NCBI GenBank assembly: GCA_036362985.1 | Contig: JAYGXS010000004.1 | Coordinates: 23,323,507-23,387,506 of the forward strand | Length of the DNA: 64,000 nt | Direction of reading: 5' to 3' | Source: Ligula intestinalis | Taxonomy: Eukaryota > Platyhelminthes > Cestoda > Diphyllobothriidea > Diphyllobothriidae | Part shown: positions 1-13,139 of the stretch, piece by piece | Layout: each line of letters opens with the position of its first letter | Numbering within the stretch: the stretch's first letter is position 1 | The notes under the pieces: model-generated | Told to the model about the DNA's origin: nothing | Database searches by the model: none | The model's input: the letters and a program-made list of their open reading frames with translations, nothing else | Translations under genes and position numbers: made by a program

Positions 1-1002
1 GCTGATGCCTGGCACTTAGGGACTTAACTGCATGTAGAGCGCGTAGGTGGGCTGTTTGATTGCCGATGTGTCCACACTCCCTACTCCGTCTTATTTGTTA
101 TCGTAAGAAGAGGAGAGTAGGGTGAAGCAAATAAGCCCCAATTCTGTTTCACGTATTAATCGAAAATAAACTGGCTATCATTAATCTCGAGTCTGAATCA
201 CAGTGTTGGCTATGTTGACTGAAAAGGACAAAAACCAAAATTTATATGTATGAACTTCTCTGAAATAAAAGCATTGTATCCATTTCACTTTCATTCTGCG
301 ACAACGAAATATTTATCCCCTTGTTCCATCACACAGCGAGGAAACTTAAGGAGCCTTCGCTTTTATTGGCTTTAATGAACGCAGTGAAATTATATTTAAA
401 ATGAATCTGGACTGGTTGATACGATAAGAAATTACGCATACGGACACTGGATAGTAAGCAACGCTGATAACCACTCCTGAGTCTGTTAATCTGCATTGAG
501 TTTAATCTGCGCATTCTATTGTCATGAACAAACAGAGGAATGTTATTCTTATCGAATGGGCTTGCTCTTGTTATTATCTACGAACGTCTGTTCAAAATGC
601 ATTTCCCTATGAGCTGCAGTGCAGAAAAATTTGACTGGTACTTTATCAAAATGAGTACTAAAGTGTGACTGCAAGTAAATACAAGCAGTTGTATGCTGAG
701 ACATTGGTGAGTCATTGACACAGTCTTCTATGCAAACTGAGCTGTTTGAAAGGTAGCATGCATACAGAAGGTAAAATATATTGACTCCTTTCGATATTTT
801 TGGAAAGAGGAAGAAGCGTTTTTCTATACTCGTTTCTTTGGTAATTGCGGCCCGGTTAGTTGTTATACACTGCCAAAAAGTGCATTTTACTCATTAAAAG
901 GTTTCCACGTGGACTGAATTTTGGGAGGTTTGCACAATTTTCTATACAGTATAATATTTACTGTTTTTTTGTTTAAGTCCGGTGGTGATACTCCTATAAG
1001 CA
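1..1002. other. Intergenic, no supported feature
   Basis: No gene, repeat or RNA recognised. Confidence 0.45.
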
Positions 1003-1530
1003 TTTAGGAAGCCCAGTTAGGCAAACGAACGTTTTCGATTAATTAATCATCAGGTACTACAATAATATAAGGGAGGGTAGAGTTAACGAATGTTTAAGCA
1101 ACCAATCAGTAATAATTAGGAGGATAGGGGGGAAGGTGTAAAGGGATCAAAGGGGGCCGAAGGCTAACTCAACATCCACCCCCACGGTTCGTACCACGCC
1201 ACGAGACAATGACGAGCGCCCGACATCCCCGTGCCACTCACGCCGACACCTTGCGTCTTCACACCTCCCAACAAAATGTGAGCCAAGGACGACGGGACGA
1301 CATGAACTAATTGTCAGGCCCCTTCTTCTCTCCCACCCTTTCCCCTCTGGTCCCCAATTAAAACTAGAATCTTACCCCTTTGACCCCTTTACACCTCCCT
1401 CTCCCCTTGTCTCCCTATTTACTACTGATTAGTTGTTTAAACATTTGGTAACTCTACCCTCCCTTATATTATTGTAGTACCTGATGATGAATGAATCGAA
1501 AATGTTCATTCGCCTAAATTGACTTCCTAA
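1003..1530. mobile_element. Foldback element made of PLE-type 3' ends
   Basis: Arms of about 140 bp, roughly 80-85% alike, run inward from TTAGGAAG (1,004) and its complement CTTCCTAA (1,522-1,529). Each arm carries CTGATGAT...CGAAAA (1,047-1,053 minus and 1,481-1,487 plus), the same signature seen at the end of the PLE fragment at 18,667. Between them lies C/T-rich sequence related to the arms of the 25.7-26.9 kb palindrome. No intact coding sequence is present. Confidence 0.7.
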
Positions 1531-1548
1531 AATTTGCTGATTTGTTGG

Positions 1549-1842
1549 TACAGGGGAACCTCAGTTAACGAGTTTAATTCGTTCCGGCATCGAACTCGTC
1601 ATGTGAAACGCTGATCCTGCACAAAGTAGCCAATCAAACTGCACCAGTTCACAGCTTAGCTGAAGGTGACCAAGGACCCACGCCCTGGGAGCAAGACTAA
1701 ACCGCGGACACAGGCACACGCATGTTCTGACAACTCGTTACCTGGGCAGAAGGTCGTCAAGCAAGAGACATTGTCCGCTAGTGGCTAGCTCGTTGCCTGA
1801 AATGCATGCGGATGGGGCTACCCGTTACTCGAGGCAATACAT
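1549..1842. mobile_element. Possible Tc1/mariner- or pogo-like MITE
   Basis: Starts TA-CAGGGGAACCTCAGTTAACGAG and is followed by GTTCCGG and short CTCGT-type repeats. The far end (1,821-1,842), read on the minus strand, gives a weak match to the same terminus, and TA flanks the left end. No transposase frame is present. Terminal match is only about 13 of 20, so the right boundary is approximate. Confidence 0.35.
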
Positions 1843-4800
1843 TATTAAGAAGACAGTGTTAGTCTGACCCGTAGACATTGAGCTATTGCGTGATGTCGAG
1901 AATGAGCAGGCAGGGGGGACTTCAATAGATGCACAAATCTTCTTTAGACGAAATAAGAAGTACTTAATTTGGTGACTCGAAAAGAAGATAGGAATTTTGT
2001 CGTTTTAGTAAAACGTACCCAGAAATAGTAAGCTTTTTAAAATCAAAATGCACATTCCTTGCTGATAAAAGAACAAGAATATTTTTTATGTTAGTGTGTC
2101 CCTAAGTGAGTTTGCAAAAAACACCGAAAAATGATGAAAAGTATTCATTAACTAGATGAGAACTTTGCGCGAAAGAGTTGTACAGGTAAGGAGAGGGAGC
2201 CCAAACAATTGTTAGCATGCTTCTCTGTGTGATTTATCTTAAAAATAACGCATATATTTCTAATTAATGCCACCTAGCTTGCGTACTATTTACCTGCTAG
2301 AGGCCTACCTAAGTTTCACCATTGCTCCGTCGTGCATTCAGCGCACATAGCTAAAATCTATCAAGTTTTCCGAACAACTACAATGTGTAAGTTGTCTTAG
2401 TGTAGAGATGCTGCATATTATGCTATGTTTTGTAAGCAACCTAACTACCCAAAACGCTCCAGAAACGATAAACTGCGTAGTTAGCACCACAATGAGAAGT
2501 AGCTTCATGAGTACATTTTTGGGATCCGTCTGGTTCTGCTAAACCTGATTTGAATCGTGCAAAAAACGGTCGGCCGTGTTTAAAACATCTTTCGGGTAAG
2601 CTTTACCATACCTAGTACCAATTTAATGGAAAATAAAACTGCCTACTACATGTTTTAAGACATATTATCAAAATACTTATAAGTCTGCTAAGGATGGCAT
2701 CAAGATAATCTACCATATTAAAAAGTGTCGCCTACAGTTGGCCTAACGTCAGTCATTAGGGAAAATAGCAGGCAAGCGATTTTAAAACGTTCTACGTGCG
2801 CAAACCACAAAACATGCCTTACAGTACTCGGAATAAATAAAGATTTATTTTATGAACTATAATAAACGGCTATGCGCATGAGCAATTGATATGTTGTGGT
2901 TAATGCATTCACTATACTTAAAATTATAGGAGGTGTATTTCAGGCAGTCCAATTTTTCTAAAACACTGCTTAGGAGTAAAGAGTAGTCGAAGCTTTATTT
3001 ATTTCACATGCAGTTCAGGACTCCGCAACATTTGTTTTAAATTCTATCTAGATAAGCGCAACAGCGATATCCCCTCTGATTGGACAGTGCAGATATTGGA
3101 GCAGTTTTTTTGATGACTTGAGGCCGCGAAAGTTTTGCCGATGGTCCCAGCTGTGCACGTTACTGTGTTTCAACCTTTGAACAAATCTGCCCTCGTGGTG
3201 GACTTAGCATCTCATCTGGGATTATTCTACACCATGTTGATTCCTTTGCATCTTACTAAAAGCCAGGGTGACACAGAGCAAGCGGGCTTAGAGACTGACG
3301 CTGAAAATGCCAGAGGGAAAGCTTAGCGATGAAGGTGGGCCGACTGCGCTCGCTTAATTTCTGTCTTGCGTGAGTGCATGTCCGAATCTAAGGGTGGAGG
3401 ATTTTCTTAAGAAAAGTTGTTTTCGCCTGTCTGATGGACAGATGTGAGCTGTCTTATAGCTGGGCGAATGCTGTCGCAGGAGGTAAGCATCAATTAGGCA
3501 GATTAGGAAATTCGAATGCGCATTTTAGCCCCCTCAGAGTGACAAGCCAATTCGGAGAATGTTTATTAAAACAACAGATTTCCACGCGCACCTTGATAGT
3601 AAAGTGGCCAGTACTGTTAGCCTATCAGCTTAAACTCTCTAAGCAGATAAAAAAGTAATTATCCCCGAAGACTGAAAAATTCATAAAAATGACATGAGTA
3701 AAAGAGCAGTTACCCGAACCCACTTTGAAATCTTTAATTTTCAATTTTTTTAACTCATAACATATCAGATGAAAACCGGGAGAAAACTGTGGCAAATAAT
3801 TTTCCCTCATCGTTTAGTCCAATCATATCTTCTCTTGTATGACGTCTTTTTTCGATGTCGGATGGCTCGTGAAACGCATTCCAGCAGCACGAATGTTGCA
3901 GACACCAACACAGTCCAGTAGACGACACACATGTCACCCGTAAACAAGGTGGATGTCCTCGAGATCGTCTGGCATCACTCCCAAATAGTGCTTAATTTTC
4001 CCACGTTGACAGCGATTGTTCACGTGCAAGGATTAATGAGGTCCACCAGATTCCCACTGGAAGGGCATAATAATGACTTGCGTGAGACGTTTTCTCTAAT
4101 GTCGTCAACTTGCTTCGCACTGACTGCAATTCCCTTTCCCCCACCTACCGCAAGAAAACTGGAGGTGGGCGTAGGCTGAGTGGCTTACAAAGTAAAACGT
4201 CTGGTCTATGTGGAAGACTGGGGAACTGGTCCTTTCCTTCTAGGTATCACTAAGAGGTGTTCACACAGACAACCACCTCGTTAAGGTCAGCCTACGAAGA
4301 AATCCGTGCAGTCATGTATTCGGGAGGAGCATCCAGTTACCTCGTCAGTTGGAGACTTTCAATGTCTGCACTGTTAGTGAATTGTGAGAATAGCAAAAGG
4401 TGTCTACATGCTTATGGTATTGAGTAGTGTGTCCCATCTAAGCTGGATTGAGCTGTCTTTATATTATATTTTGCCCGTAATGGAATTCTTCATTCTGAGT
4501 AAGCCGATGGAAGCACATTTAAGCGGTATTTAGGACGAACTATTTTTCGGCAAGATGAGCGATCAAGTCCATCTTTTCTACCCCCTGGTTCTGCGGTCTG
4601 TCTAATATAAAGCAGGCTTGATCAAAAGGGGTGACAGAAAGCTCTAGCGACTGTGATGGCGGCGAGTCGGAGGGTGTTGACGGTGATCAACCCGGTCCAT
4701 GTCGACCTTTACCACGAGTTCCAAGCCGATTGTCAGCGAAATCTCCCATTGTCAGAATCAATCATATTTATGAGGACCTAGAAGTCCGTTTGTTCGACTG

Positions 4801-5750
4801 TCACGTCACGAAATAAATAGTCGAAATTGTCATTGAATGCCCATTCTTTAAGCCCTATGGCCAGGAGCAAGTTTGATTTTCCGGAAATTCAGAGTGCATT
4901 GCAAAGACCGGACTGCTCAAAACTTGATAACCTTTTCCTGGCAGTAGTCTAAAAATGTAGGAGTTAGTGTAATATTTTTCCACACAGGTCACACCTCCAG
5001 CTGTTTAACTGCCACTGGCTACCTATGTAAGCTTTGGCTTGTAGATCTAAATACGTCCGAGCGTGCATACGTAAGGTGTCGCAGCGTTGTAGAACAGTAG
5101 CAAATATATTCAGTTGATAGCATGTGGAACCTGTGAAAATGGAGAACAAAAAAAGTCGCGAGATTCATAAATGATTAATCGTTTTAAGGGTCATTGAACC
5201 TCGAAAATGTGACCAAAATTGCGGGTTGGCTCATGTCATGCAATACCCACGGTACCCTTGCTTTAGCCTTAACTAGACATATTACTGTGTTCAGTCACGA
5301 AGCCTCTGATATAAATTTGTTTTATCCTCGTGTTTAGGAAGTGCGACCGTACTCTCATTCGGGTTAGACTCAGTGGGAAAGAAGCAGAAATTGCATGGAC
5401 CCTCCAACGACATGATTACCTCGCTCGGCGAAAGGTGCCAACTATTGATTTGCGGGCAGATCTGCCGGCACGGTCATTTCAATCTTTCACCTAGCTTCCC
5501 ATTTCTTGCCACCGTTCTTATAACCCTACTATTAAGCAACCGATTAGTAATTAGCGAGTTGAGATATAAACACCTTTGCCATCCCGCTAAACTGATCCAG
5601 GGACATGCGCCTCGCCAACTGTCGTTTAGATACATTTCGACATCAATCAGCTTACTAAATCATGAACAATTCAACAGCGCCATGAAGCTACAATGGGTTC
5701 CAAATTTCGACGCTTCTTAAGCTTTGTTCTCCAAAAAATATAATGTGAGA
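1843..5750. other. Intergenic, no supported feature
   Basis: AT-rich unique-looking DNA. Short open frames at 3,135-3,326 and 4,631-4,816 have no recognisable domain and are within chance length; 5,373-5,720 (115 codons) likewise. Confidence 0.5.
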
Positions 5751-6710
5751 TACAGTGCACGCCAGAATTCGTGCAATATGCCGACATATGCGAAAGATGG
5801 ATACTCTTTCGCTAATCGGCATTGACTCAGGTCATGATATTGATTACTGTGTAGTCCATACTGAAGTTATTTCAGTCAAAATAGGATGCAGGCTTCTTAA
5901 CGAGCTTCGTTCTGACCACTAAAAAACGTTTTAACTGTAAAAAATAGCTATTTAAGTAGTATGCGCTTCTATCATTGATTTTGACTGCCTTTATAAATTT
6001 AAATATAATTTGTGGAAAATATGCACGCAAATGACTCCATTATTAAAGTTTATACTTAAAGAAAGGGTATCTTTCCGTTTTAGAAAAGTTTCTTAACTGC
6101 CGAATAATTTTAAAACCTACTGACTGCTGCACTCCAATTCAAAGTTTACATACTGCGCACTCTGTACATCTTCTTTAAAGCAAAGTAGGTTTTCACCTGG
6201 TGCTTGAGGAAGAAGTCACATACTTCACTTAAATGTTGCAATAAATATAAAGCATGCTTTATACAGTAAACACAGCATTAACAAATTGACGGATACGATG
6301 TAACATGAATAAACACCGCGCAATCGTAAAAAAGCTTATCATTAGAAATTTGTATAAAACGTAAGGATATCCTTTCTTTAAGTATGATATCGAAATAATG
6401 AGTAATTTTCTACCAAACGAGTACACGAAATACCTTTATCATGCATGTTTTCCATTAAATATATTTTAATTTATAGAGGCAGTCAAAATCAATGATAAAA
6501 AATTCATACTTTTAAAGTAGTTACATTTTAAAATACATACATTTTGTTAGCGGTTAGAAATAACCTCGTTAAAAAGCCGAGAACCTATTATGACTGAAAC
6601 GACTTCAGAATAGATGATCAGCATCACAACTTGAGTCTATGGCGATTAGCGGAACATTATCCATTATTCGCATATGTTGGTATGTTGCACGAATTCTGGC
6701 GCTTACTATA
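5751..6710. mobile_element. Palindromic MITE, copy 1 (Tc1/mariner-type ends)
   Basis: 960 bp with terminal inverted repeats of about 350 bp. The left end reads TACAGTGCACGCCAGAATTC; the right end on the minus strand reads TATAGTAAGCGCCAGAATTC. The TA flank plus CAGT terminus is the pattern of Tc1/mariner insertions. The middle, about 200 bp, is not palindromic, and no transposase frame is present, so this is non-autonomous. Copy 2 follows 1 kb downstream in reverse orientation. Confidence 0.75.
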
Positions 6711-7757
6711 GAAAATGTGCCATTTAAGCGATATGACCTTCTTCAACGTCGAATGTTTAGGTCAAAATTTGGCGTCATTGCAGCCCTTTAAGATCTGTCA
6801 CATAGCGCTTCTTTCTTCTTTTAATGATGCAATAAGATGTCGTAAATGTATGTGCGCTCGCAGCTAACTCTTACCCTTTACGAAGAAAAACAGCATAACC
6901 AGTGCCAATGAAAATACTGCCCGTCAACATGGTCTCCTAGTCCTAGTCTCTCAAAAGCGGTCATGGGTGGCAGAGGAGTTATTTGGAGTTTAACAAGAGC
7001 TGACACGCCAACCAACCTATGAGAGATATAATAATGTCGCCAATCACAACTCATATGTTGATTCCTCGTGTTAACAAGCTGTCGGTTGAAAATAACATGT
7101 TTCCTGTCTCTTCTGAGAACGAAGATCTTAACACCTGAACACTAACTGATAAAAGCTGTTCGTACCCTCTCGTCTCTGTCAGTGGGCGAGGGAGTGATTA
7201 GCGCGTCTCTACTATTCACTTAAGTTCACATCTTGGATGCGCCCCTTTAAGGTGAGGTGTAAAGCGCAGCTAATACTTTGAATGAGGGTCGTAGAAAACT
7301 GTCATTTCAAAATATAAGCGGAAAAAGACTATACTGCATTATCTATTTAGTTGCTGTTGAATCAACACCACCTCCGGCGCTAGTGTAAGCATCTGAACTT
7401 TAAGGAAAGGGCAGTCACCCAATATGTGCGATAGTGTACCGAAAGCACTTGACTCAAAGACTTGACTTGACACAGAGATAAGCTCACGTGACTTGTACCT
7501 TGAAAACTCAGCACATCTCTGCACCCAGCTTTGCAGGACCTTTTATGTTGGTCTCTTATGGGAAATTTTACCTGTTCCTTACGATTTGCCTAAAAAGAAC
7601 AATAACTTTTCTGTTTAAGGTATTTAAGATGAATAGAGCAAACTGTTTCCCGAGAAGTTAAGAGAAAAAGGATCGCCCGCATACAAGTGACGCTGCAAAA
7701 ATACTCCAGAGTTTGAGTTAAATTTGTACCCCTCCTGCAATTAAGCGCAACGTAAAG
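6711..7757. other. Spacer between the two MITE copies
   Basis: About 1 kb of AT-rich DNA with no recognised gene or repeat. Confidence 0.5.
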
Positions 7758-8729
7758 TACAGAGCGGTCTAAAATTAATGTTAGATGCCGACATATGCGA
7801 AAGATTGATATTCTCTTGCTAATCGGCATAGAGTAGGGTTGTAATACTGATTATCATGTAGTATATTCTGAAGCCATTTGAGTCGCGATAGGATGCCGGC
7901 TTTTCAACAAGCTTCCTTCTAACCACTAACAAAAAGTTTGTACTGTAAAAAGTGCCCACTTAAATAGCATGCAGTGTAATCATTGATTTTGACTGCATTT
8001 AAAAAGCAAACTTTATTTTATGGAAAGCATACACGAAAAAATTTTCTGGTACTCTTTGGATAGGAAATTACGCCTTTTGTCAATTTTATACATATAGAAA
8101 GGGAATCTTTCGGTTTTACAAATTTTATAGTTATTAAATTTTTTACGATTGTGAGGTGTTTATCCATAATAAATCGTATCCGTCAATGTATACAGCATGA
8201 TCCACACCTATTAGAAATTGAATGATAGTTATTCGACTTCTTCCTCAAGCCTTAGTCGAAAACCTTGTTTCCCGTAAACAGGATGCACACAGCGCGCAGT
8301 TTATTTACCCTTAATTCAGGTGTAGCAATCAGTAGGTTTCAAAATTATTCGGCAATTTGGAAACTTTCTCGAACCCGAACAATACCCTTTTTATGTTTAA
8401 GATTTAAAGAAGGCGTAATTTCCTACCAAAAGAGTCAAAGAAATATTTTTTGTTTATGTTTTCCATAAAAATATATTTCAATTTAAAAGTGCAGTCAAAA
8501 TCAATGGTAAAAAATGCATGCTTCTTATTTGGGCACTTTTTACAGTACATAATTTTTGTAAGCAGGCCAAAAGAAGCTCGTTGAAAACCGACATCCTATC
8601 GCGACTGAAATGACTTTAGAATAGACTACAGGATAATCAGTATTACAATCTTACTCAATGCCAATTAGCGGGAGAGTATCAGTCTTTCAAATATGTCGGC
8701 ATGTTACACGAATTTTAGGTCGTACTGTA
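7758..8729. mobile_element. Palindromic MITE, copy 2
   Basis: 972 bp, same family as 5,751-6,710. Ends read TACAGAGCGGTC and, on the minus strand, TACAGTACGACCTAAAATTC, both followed by ATGCCGACATAT. The unique middle aligns with copy 1 only on the opposite strand, so the two copies were inserted in opposite orientation. Frames at 7,590-7,829 and 8,265-8,468 partly or wholly overlap it and are not genes. Confidence 0.75.
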
Positions 8730-9469
8730 TATATCAGGGGAGCGTTTCTAGGAGCAGTTTTATCAAAAACATGTTAAGGCATTTGCAATTTAATGAGCTG
8801 ATTGTTGGAATTACATATCCGGGTTAAAGGAAGAAGAGCGTATTTTGTCAACGCCCTGAACCTGGTTCACGAAACGTGGTCACACTGGCATCGGCCGATC
8901 CTGTTCTGTGGTTACGAAAGCCTGCTAATTCGGTTAATTTAATGTTAATGTTGCATGAGGCTGCGACCATATGTTGACAATGGCGGCAAATGTGCACGCA
9001 GATCACTTGCTTGTTGAAGTACTCGAAGTGCACATGTGAAAATGTGTGAGCATTTGTCCCATTTACCCATAGTTCTATTCCGTGCATGCTACGCTTCACA
9101 CATGAAGATTTTTGACAGGGTCATTGAGATTGGCAAACCTTCTGGCTAGATATGATTTACAGTCCAGGCACTTGAGACTAACTACCGAGGAGGAACAGCT
9201 GAATGCGCATTCTCTCAAATTAGTTAATAATTCAATAGCCGTCTCAAGAGATTAGTTCAGTAAGGAGGCCTGAAATTTCATGGTTATAAAGTTATTTGTT
9301 TTTTAAAAAGACCGGCCGAATAACACGGGCTTTTATTAGGAATTCAATCTTAATGCTGAACCTTTTAAAATGTAATGTGTGAGGTGGATTTATTTGTCTT
9401 TCTAAATGAGACCTGAGAACAGGAACCCCTCGTAATATAAAAGTGGTTGCGCCATCTCCCAGAGAAAAT

Positions 9470-9640
9470 GGGTAAAGTTAGTGTCCATGGGCAGGATTAG
9501 CATTAAAGTAAGTTAGGGCTAAGTTTAGCGCTAATGTTAACTGAAGTGTTAATTCTCAGAGTAAACTTAAGGCTAGGATTATGGCTACTGCTTAGATTTA
9601 CATGAGAGGTAGCATTAGGGTACGGATATGAAATGATCTA
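9470..9640 (+). repeat. Degenerate GTTAGG/GCTAAG-type tandem repeat
   Basis: A run of 6-12 bp units around GTTAGGGCTAAG, AGGATTAG and GCATTAGGG, too diverged to give one period. Units resemble the TTAGGG telomere hexamer used by flatworms. A second, similar tract lies at 54,530-54,645. Confidence 0.45.
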
Positions 9641-12600
9641 TCCTGCCTGCAGATAGTCAGAGCACCACCTTTGTCACTTAGCCTGGGCTTTCCAATTCCC
9701 AAGCAGCACACATAATCCTTCCAATGCAATGTTTATTTTGCCATACATTCTATAGTCCAACAACCCCATGTTGATTACGTCGGTCAACTGGAGTCATTTT
9801 TCCCCCAGAAACGATGCATACATCAAATGCTATGGCATATGTAGTGGATATTCTTTTAGATAAAGATAAAATCTCATCAGGTAGGGGGAGAAGCAGCAAC
9901 TAATTTATGCCTTTATTGCATATGGCGATTATATTCCTTCATCCGGCTTATAGTTGTATTAAGTATACCCTCCAAAAAGAAGTAGTTTGCAAGTGTACAA
10001 TGGTTAAGTTTACAGACATTATTTATCTTAAATGTTTCAAATAGCAGTTTATTTTTGCATGCATATTGTATCCTCCAAATCAACCGGTATTGATGTCTGT
10101 TCCCGCTATTGCATATCACTTACGCAATACGCTATAGCGTCACCAAATAATAAAATGCAGCACAACTTCTTTGTATGTAGGCTCTATAAATGTCAACGTG
10201 TGAATTTTAGCTTATATTGAAACTGGACGGCTTGTTTGTGCCATATTGGCGTCAGAAACATCCCAACGCAAACCTCGCCCTTGCATGGAGAGCGTCCGGT
10301 CTCGCTTTATGAGTCATTTTATTAGTTCTGCGCAACATGCCTTCGTCGTGACAATATTTTGGCATTTAAAAATCTTGAAAGTTCAGACAGCTAGTATTCA
10401 TATGCTGTGCTTACAATATGGGTGCGTCATTTCTTGTGCTCGAAATTCCCCAAATTTAAGTAGGTTGCCAGCCCCAAGACGGAGTCAGAGGATTTATAGA
10501 TGTTTAATTCTGAAAATATGGATAAAAAACGTGAACATTGGTGTAACAGGCAAAAATCCAAAAGTGTGACGTAACACAGAGGAACCACGAACTCTTGAGA
10601 GGAAAAAGTTTCATTGGTTTCAAATCCAGCTTTCTCAGGAACTAATGATATGTCTTATCCTGTTACACTAGAGCTCTACTCCTCTATTTATGAAAGGAAA
10701 AATGGCTGTCGCATGTGACTTTCAAAAAATGACTAAGATCAAATAACCTTGGAATACGTGCTGAGTAAACTGTTTCAGTTAAAACCAACACATAGCGGTC
10801 CTTGAAGTAGTCGATTATTGCAATTGCAAAACGCAGAGTGTGCAGTGTAGACATTCTCTTTTGGGTACGTAAAATATATCTCAAAACCTTGCGATGGCAG
10901 AATGAAATCAATAAATCCAAAACAAGGTAAAATTTTGATAATAAAACCCCAAATATACTTTCCAGTAGAAACGTAGACACAGTAAGTCCCAGTTTCCTGC
11001 ACGCATTTCCGGAAGTGCTGGGTAACATTCTGAGGTGGCAGTCGTCATTGTAACCCATGCTTGCGTTTCATCTGTATATGCTTGATAACTGACAACTGGC
11101 AGATTTTAACCTTTCAGACCTCGTTCAGAATGTTATATTTAGATATGCTCGACACACTGCTAACTTATACTTCACAGAAATTTCAGTCGGACAATTATGT
11201 CTAATAGCAAGTTAAACTTTAAACATGCTTATTATTGCCTCAGTGATGCCCATACACTTACGTGGAAATTTGAAGCACAATTTGTCGAAAATTGAAAATG
11301 CGCCATGAAACGAATGACAGGGCTGGGCAGAAACACACGTCACGCAAACAAATAAAACGTTGCAGAAGTCTGTATCCTTAATGACACGAGCAGTCATAAA
11401 TCCGGAAGCACGTTATCTGTTTCTTACTCCTCTAAGTTTTACGTATGGAAATGTTCGGCAGATGCACATAATGTGTATTCGAAAACAAAATTTTCACTTC
11501 TGGGCAAGATGCATTGCAAATTTCAGTACAAGGGCACGGATATATAACCCATTGGATTTAACTTCCTTTAAAGTATAGATTTAATGCATAAGAAGGGCTT
11601 GAAGTGCTAATATGCTTTCCTTTTCTTTTAAACTGCTTAAGAATTCCACGTTTTTCCTTGGAAAGAGCTCTATTCGTACCATTGCCTCCTTATAAATGCC
11701 TTGAGTCATCGTTGGATGACGCTATTAAACCTAACCGGTTGCGGCTAGCCTAATGTCTTCCTAAATTGAGATCCCTGTCCATATTGGGTTCCCCCACACT
11801 TTGAAATCTGGCGGAAGAAATTATCGGTGACAGGGTTCACTTCGGAATTTATGTAAAAATTTGTGTAGTCAGTCGTTGGTCCGAAGGGCTTTTGTGTAAG
11901 CACCTCTGTTTAAATTTCACTTACAGTCGTCCCAGGCTTGACAGTGAGTACTTTCAGGGCAGCAGTACATTGTTTCAAGAGGACAAATAAACCGAATTAA
12001 CAGGTTAAGGCCCATGCCAGCATGAATTGCAAACAACACTCTTTATGTAGCAAACGGCGGCTTTACCAGCATTGGTTTCTCAGAGTTTATTTTTTTCGTT
12101 GATTATATCCGATTATCGGGGTACTAGATGGTGTAATCCTGGGCGTTGATATTTATCAGTACTTTCAATCCACATTTCTAACACGTGTTAACGGTTTGCA
12201 TTCATTCTATGCCTTAGTTTCCTATCGCTTTTCGTGATAGGCCCTACTTGTCTAAGCTGGAGTAGTCACCTCAGAAAGGGCTAACAATATCAATTGGCTA
12301 GGGTTGTCCTTTCCATGAATAGCATTTTCAGCTTATGTGAAAATTTACATTTCAACATTACAGAAAATGACAATCATTGATGTCCATTTTGACCTCCAAG
12401 CGAGGCTTCCATGCTCCTTTGGATATTTCATCTTCAAGGTAATGACGTAGTTTAGTTACGTAAGCTTAATACCGTGCTCCAGCTTATAAAACTATAAAGT
12501 TATTCTACAAAAATTTCATGAAATTTCAAAGTACTATCGAACGTAATAAGCCTCGAAGTAGTCTTTAGCTTCTGCAATTTAAAACAGGCTTTGTGATTTT

Positions 12601-13049
12601 AGCTAAAATTAAAATTACAAAATTATTTCAGTGACTTCAAAAACAAGGTTAACCTCGGACGTCTTTAGTCCGTGGCCACAAGTTCTTTACTGCAAGGGTG
12701 CCAGAAGTATGTCCTCTTGGCAAATCTAACGCAAAGCTTTATTATATGTCAGCCTTGTTGTCCTTCTGAAGCGACATTTTGAAATAAAGACTACGCTCGG
12801 TGCTTCATGCTTGTCTGCCTATATGTGTAAGGGTGGGTGTTTCCCTCATAATTCGAAACTTCAGCATGATACCGATAATATGATTCAAGCAAACTTTCCC
12901 GGATCGTAAACAAGATTGAATTTTGGTTTCTCAAAGCGCGGAGCAGGTATACAATCGACGGATAAAAGCAGACTCCAAATCATATCAAGCATATAAAAAG
13001 ACAGATAACTATAAATGTGAATAATTTTGAGCCAAGTCAGTGAACATAC
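9641..13049. other. Intergenic, no supported feature
   Basis: No repeat or domain recognised. The longest frame (10,684-11,058 minus, 124 codons, ATG start) overlaps a second open frame on the same strand and has no recognisable family; frames this long are expected by chance at this base composition. Confidence 0.45.
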
Positions 13050-13110
13050 CCAGTAGTAAAAAGGTAAGGGCGATTACGCGAAATCTTTCGCCTAGAATTT
13101 TGTCTGCCAT
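13050..13110 (-). CDS. Possible first coding exon, unidentified protein
   Basis: ATG at 13110 in a good context (GACGGCATGG) opens MADKILGERFRVIALTFLLL and the frame then meets a donor, CTGG|GTATGT, at 13050/13049, leaving one base. The N-terminus is polar, then strongly hydrophobic, as in a membrane protein or signal anchor. The GC-rich island at 13,140-14,270 lies directly upstream on this strand and could be its promoter. No partner exon was found further along with matching phase, and no family is recognised. It could be chance. Confidence 0.25.
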
Positions 13111-13139
13111 GCCGTCTTCACCACCAACGCCACAAGTTC

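Noticed and set aside
5373..5720. 115-codon plus-strand frame as a gene
   Set aside because: Low-complexity mix with no recognisable motif, no splice context and chance-compatible length.
10684..11058. 124-codon minus-strand frame as a gene
   Set aside because: A second overlapping frame on the same strand is also open, no domain is recognised, and such lengths are expected by chance in AT-rich DNA of this size.
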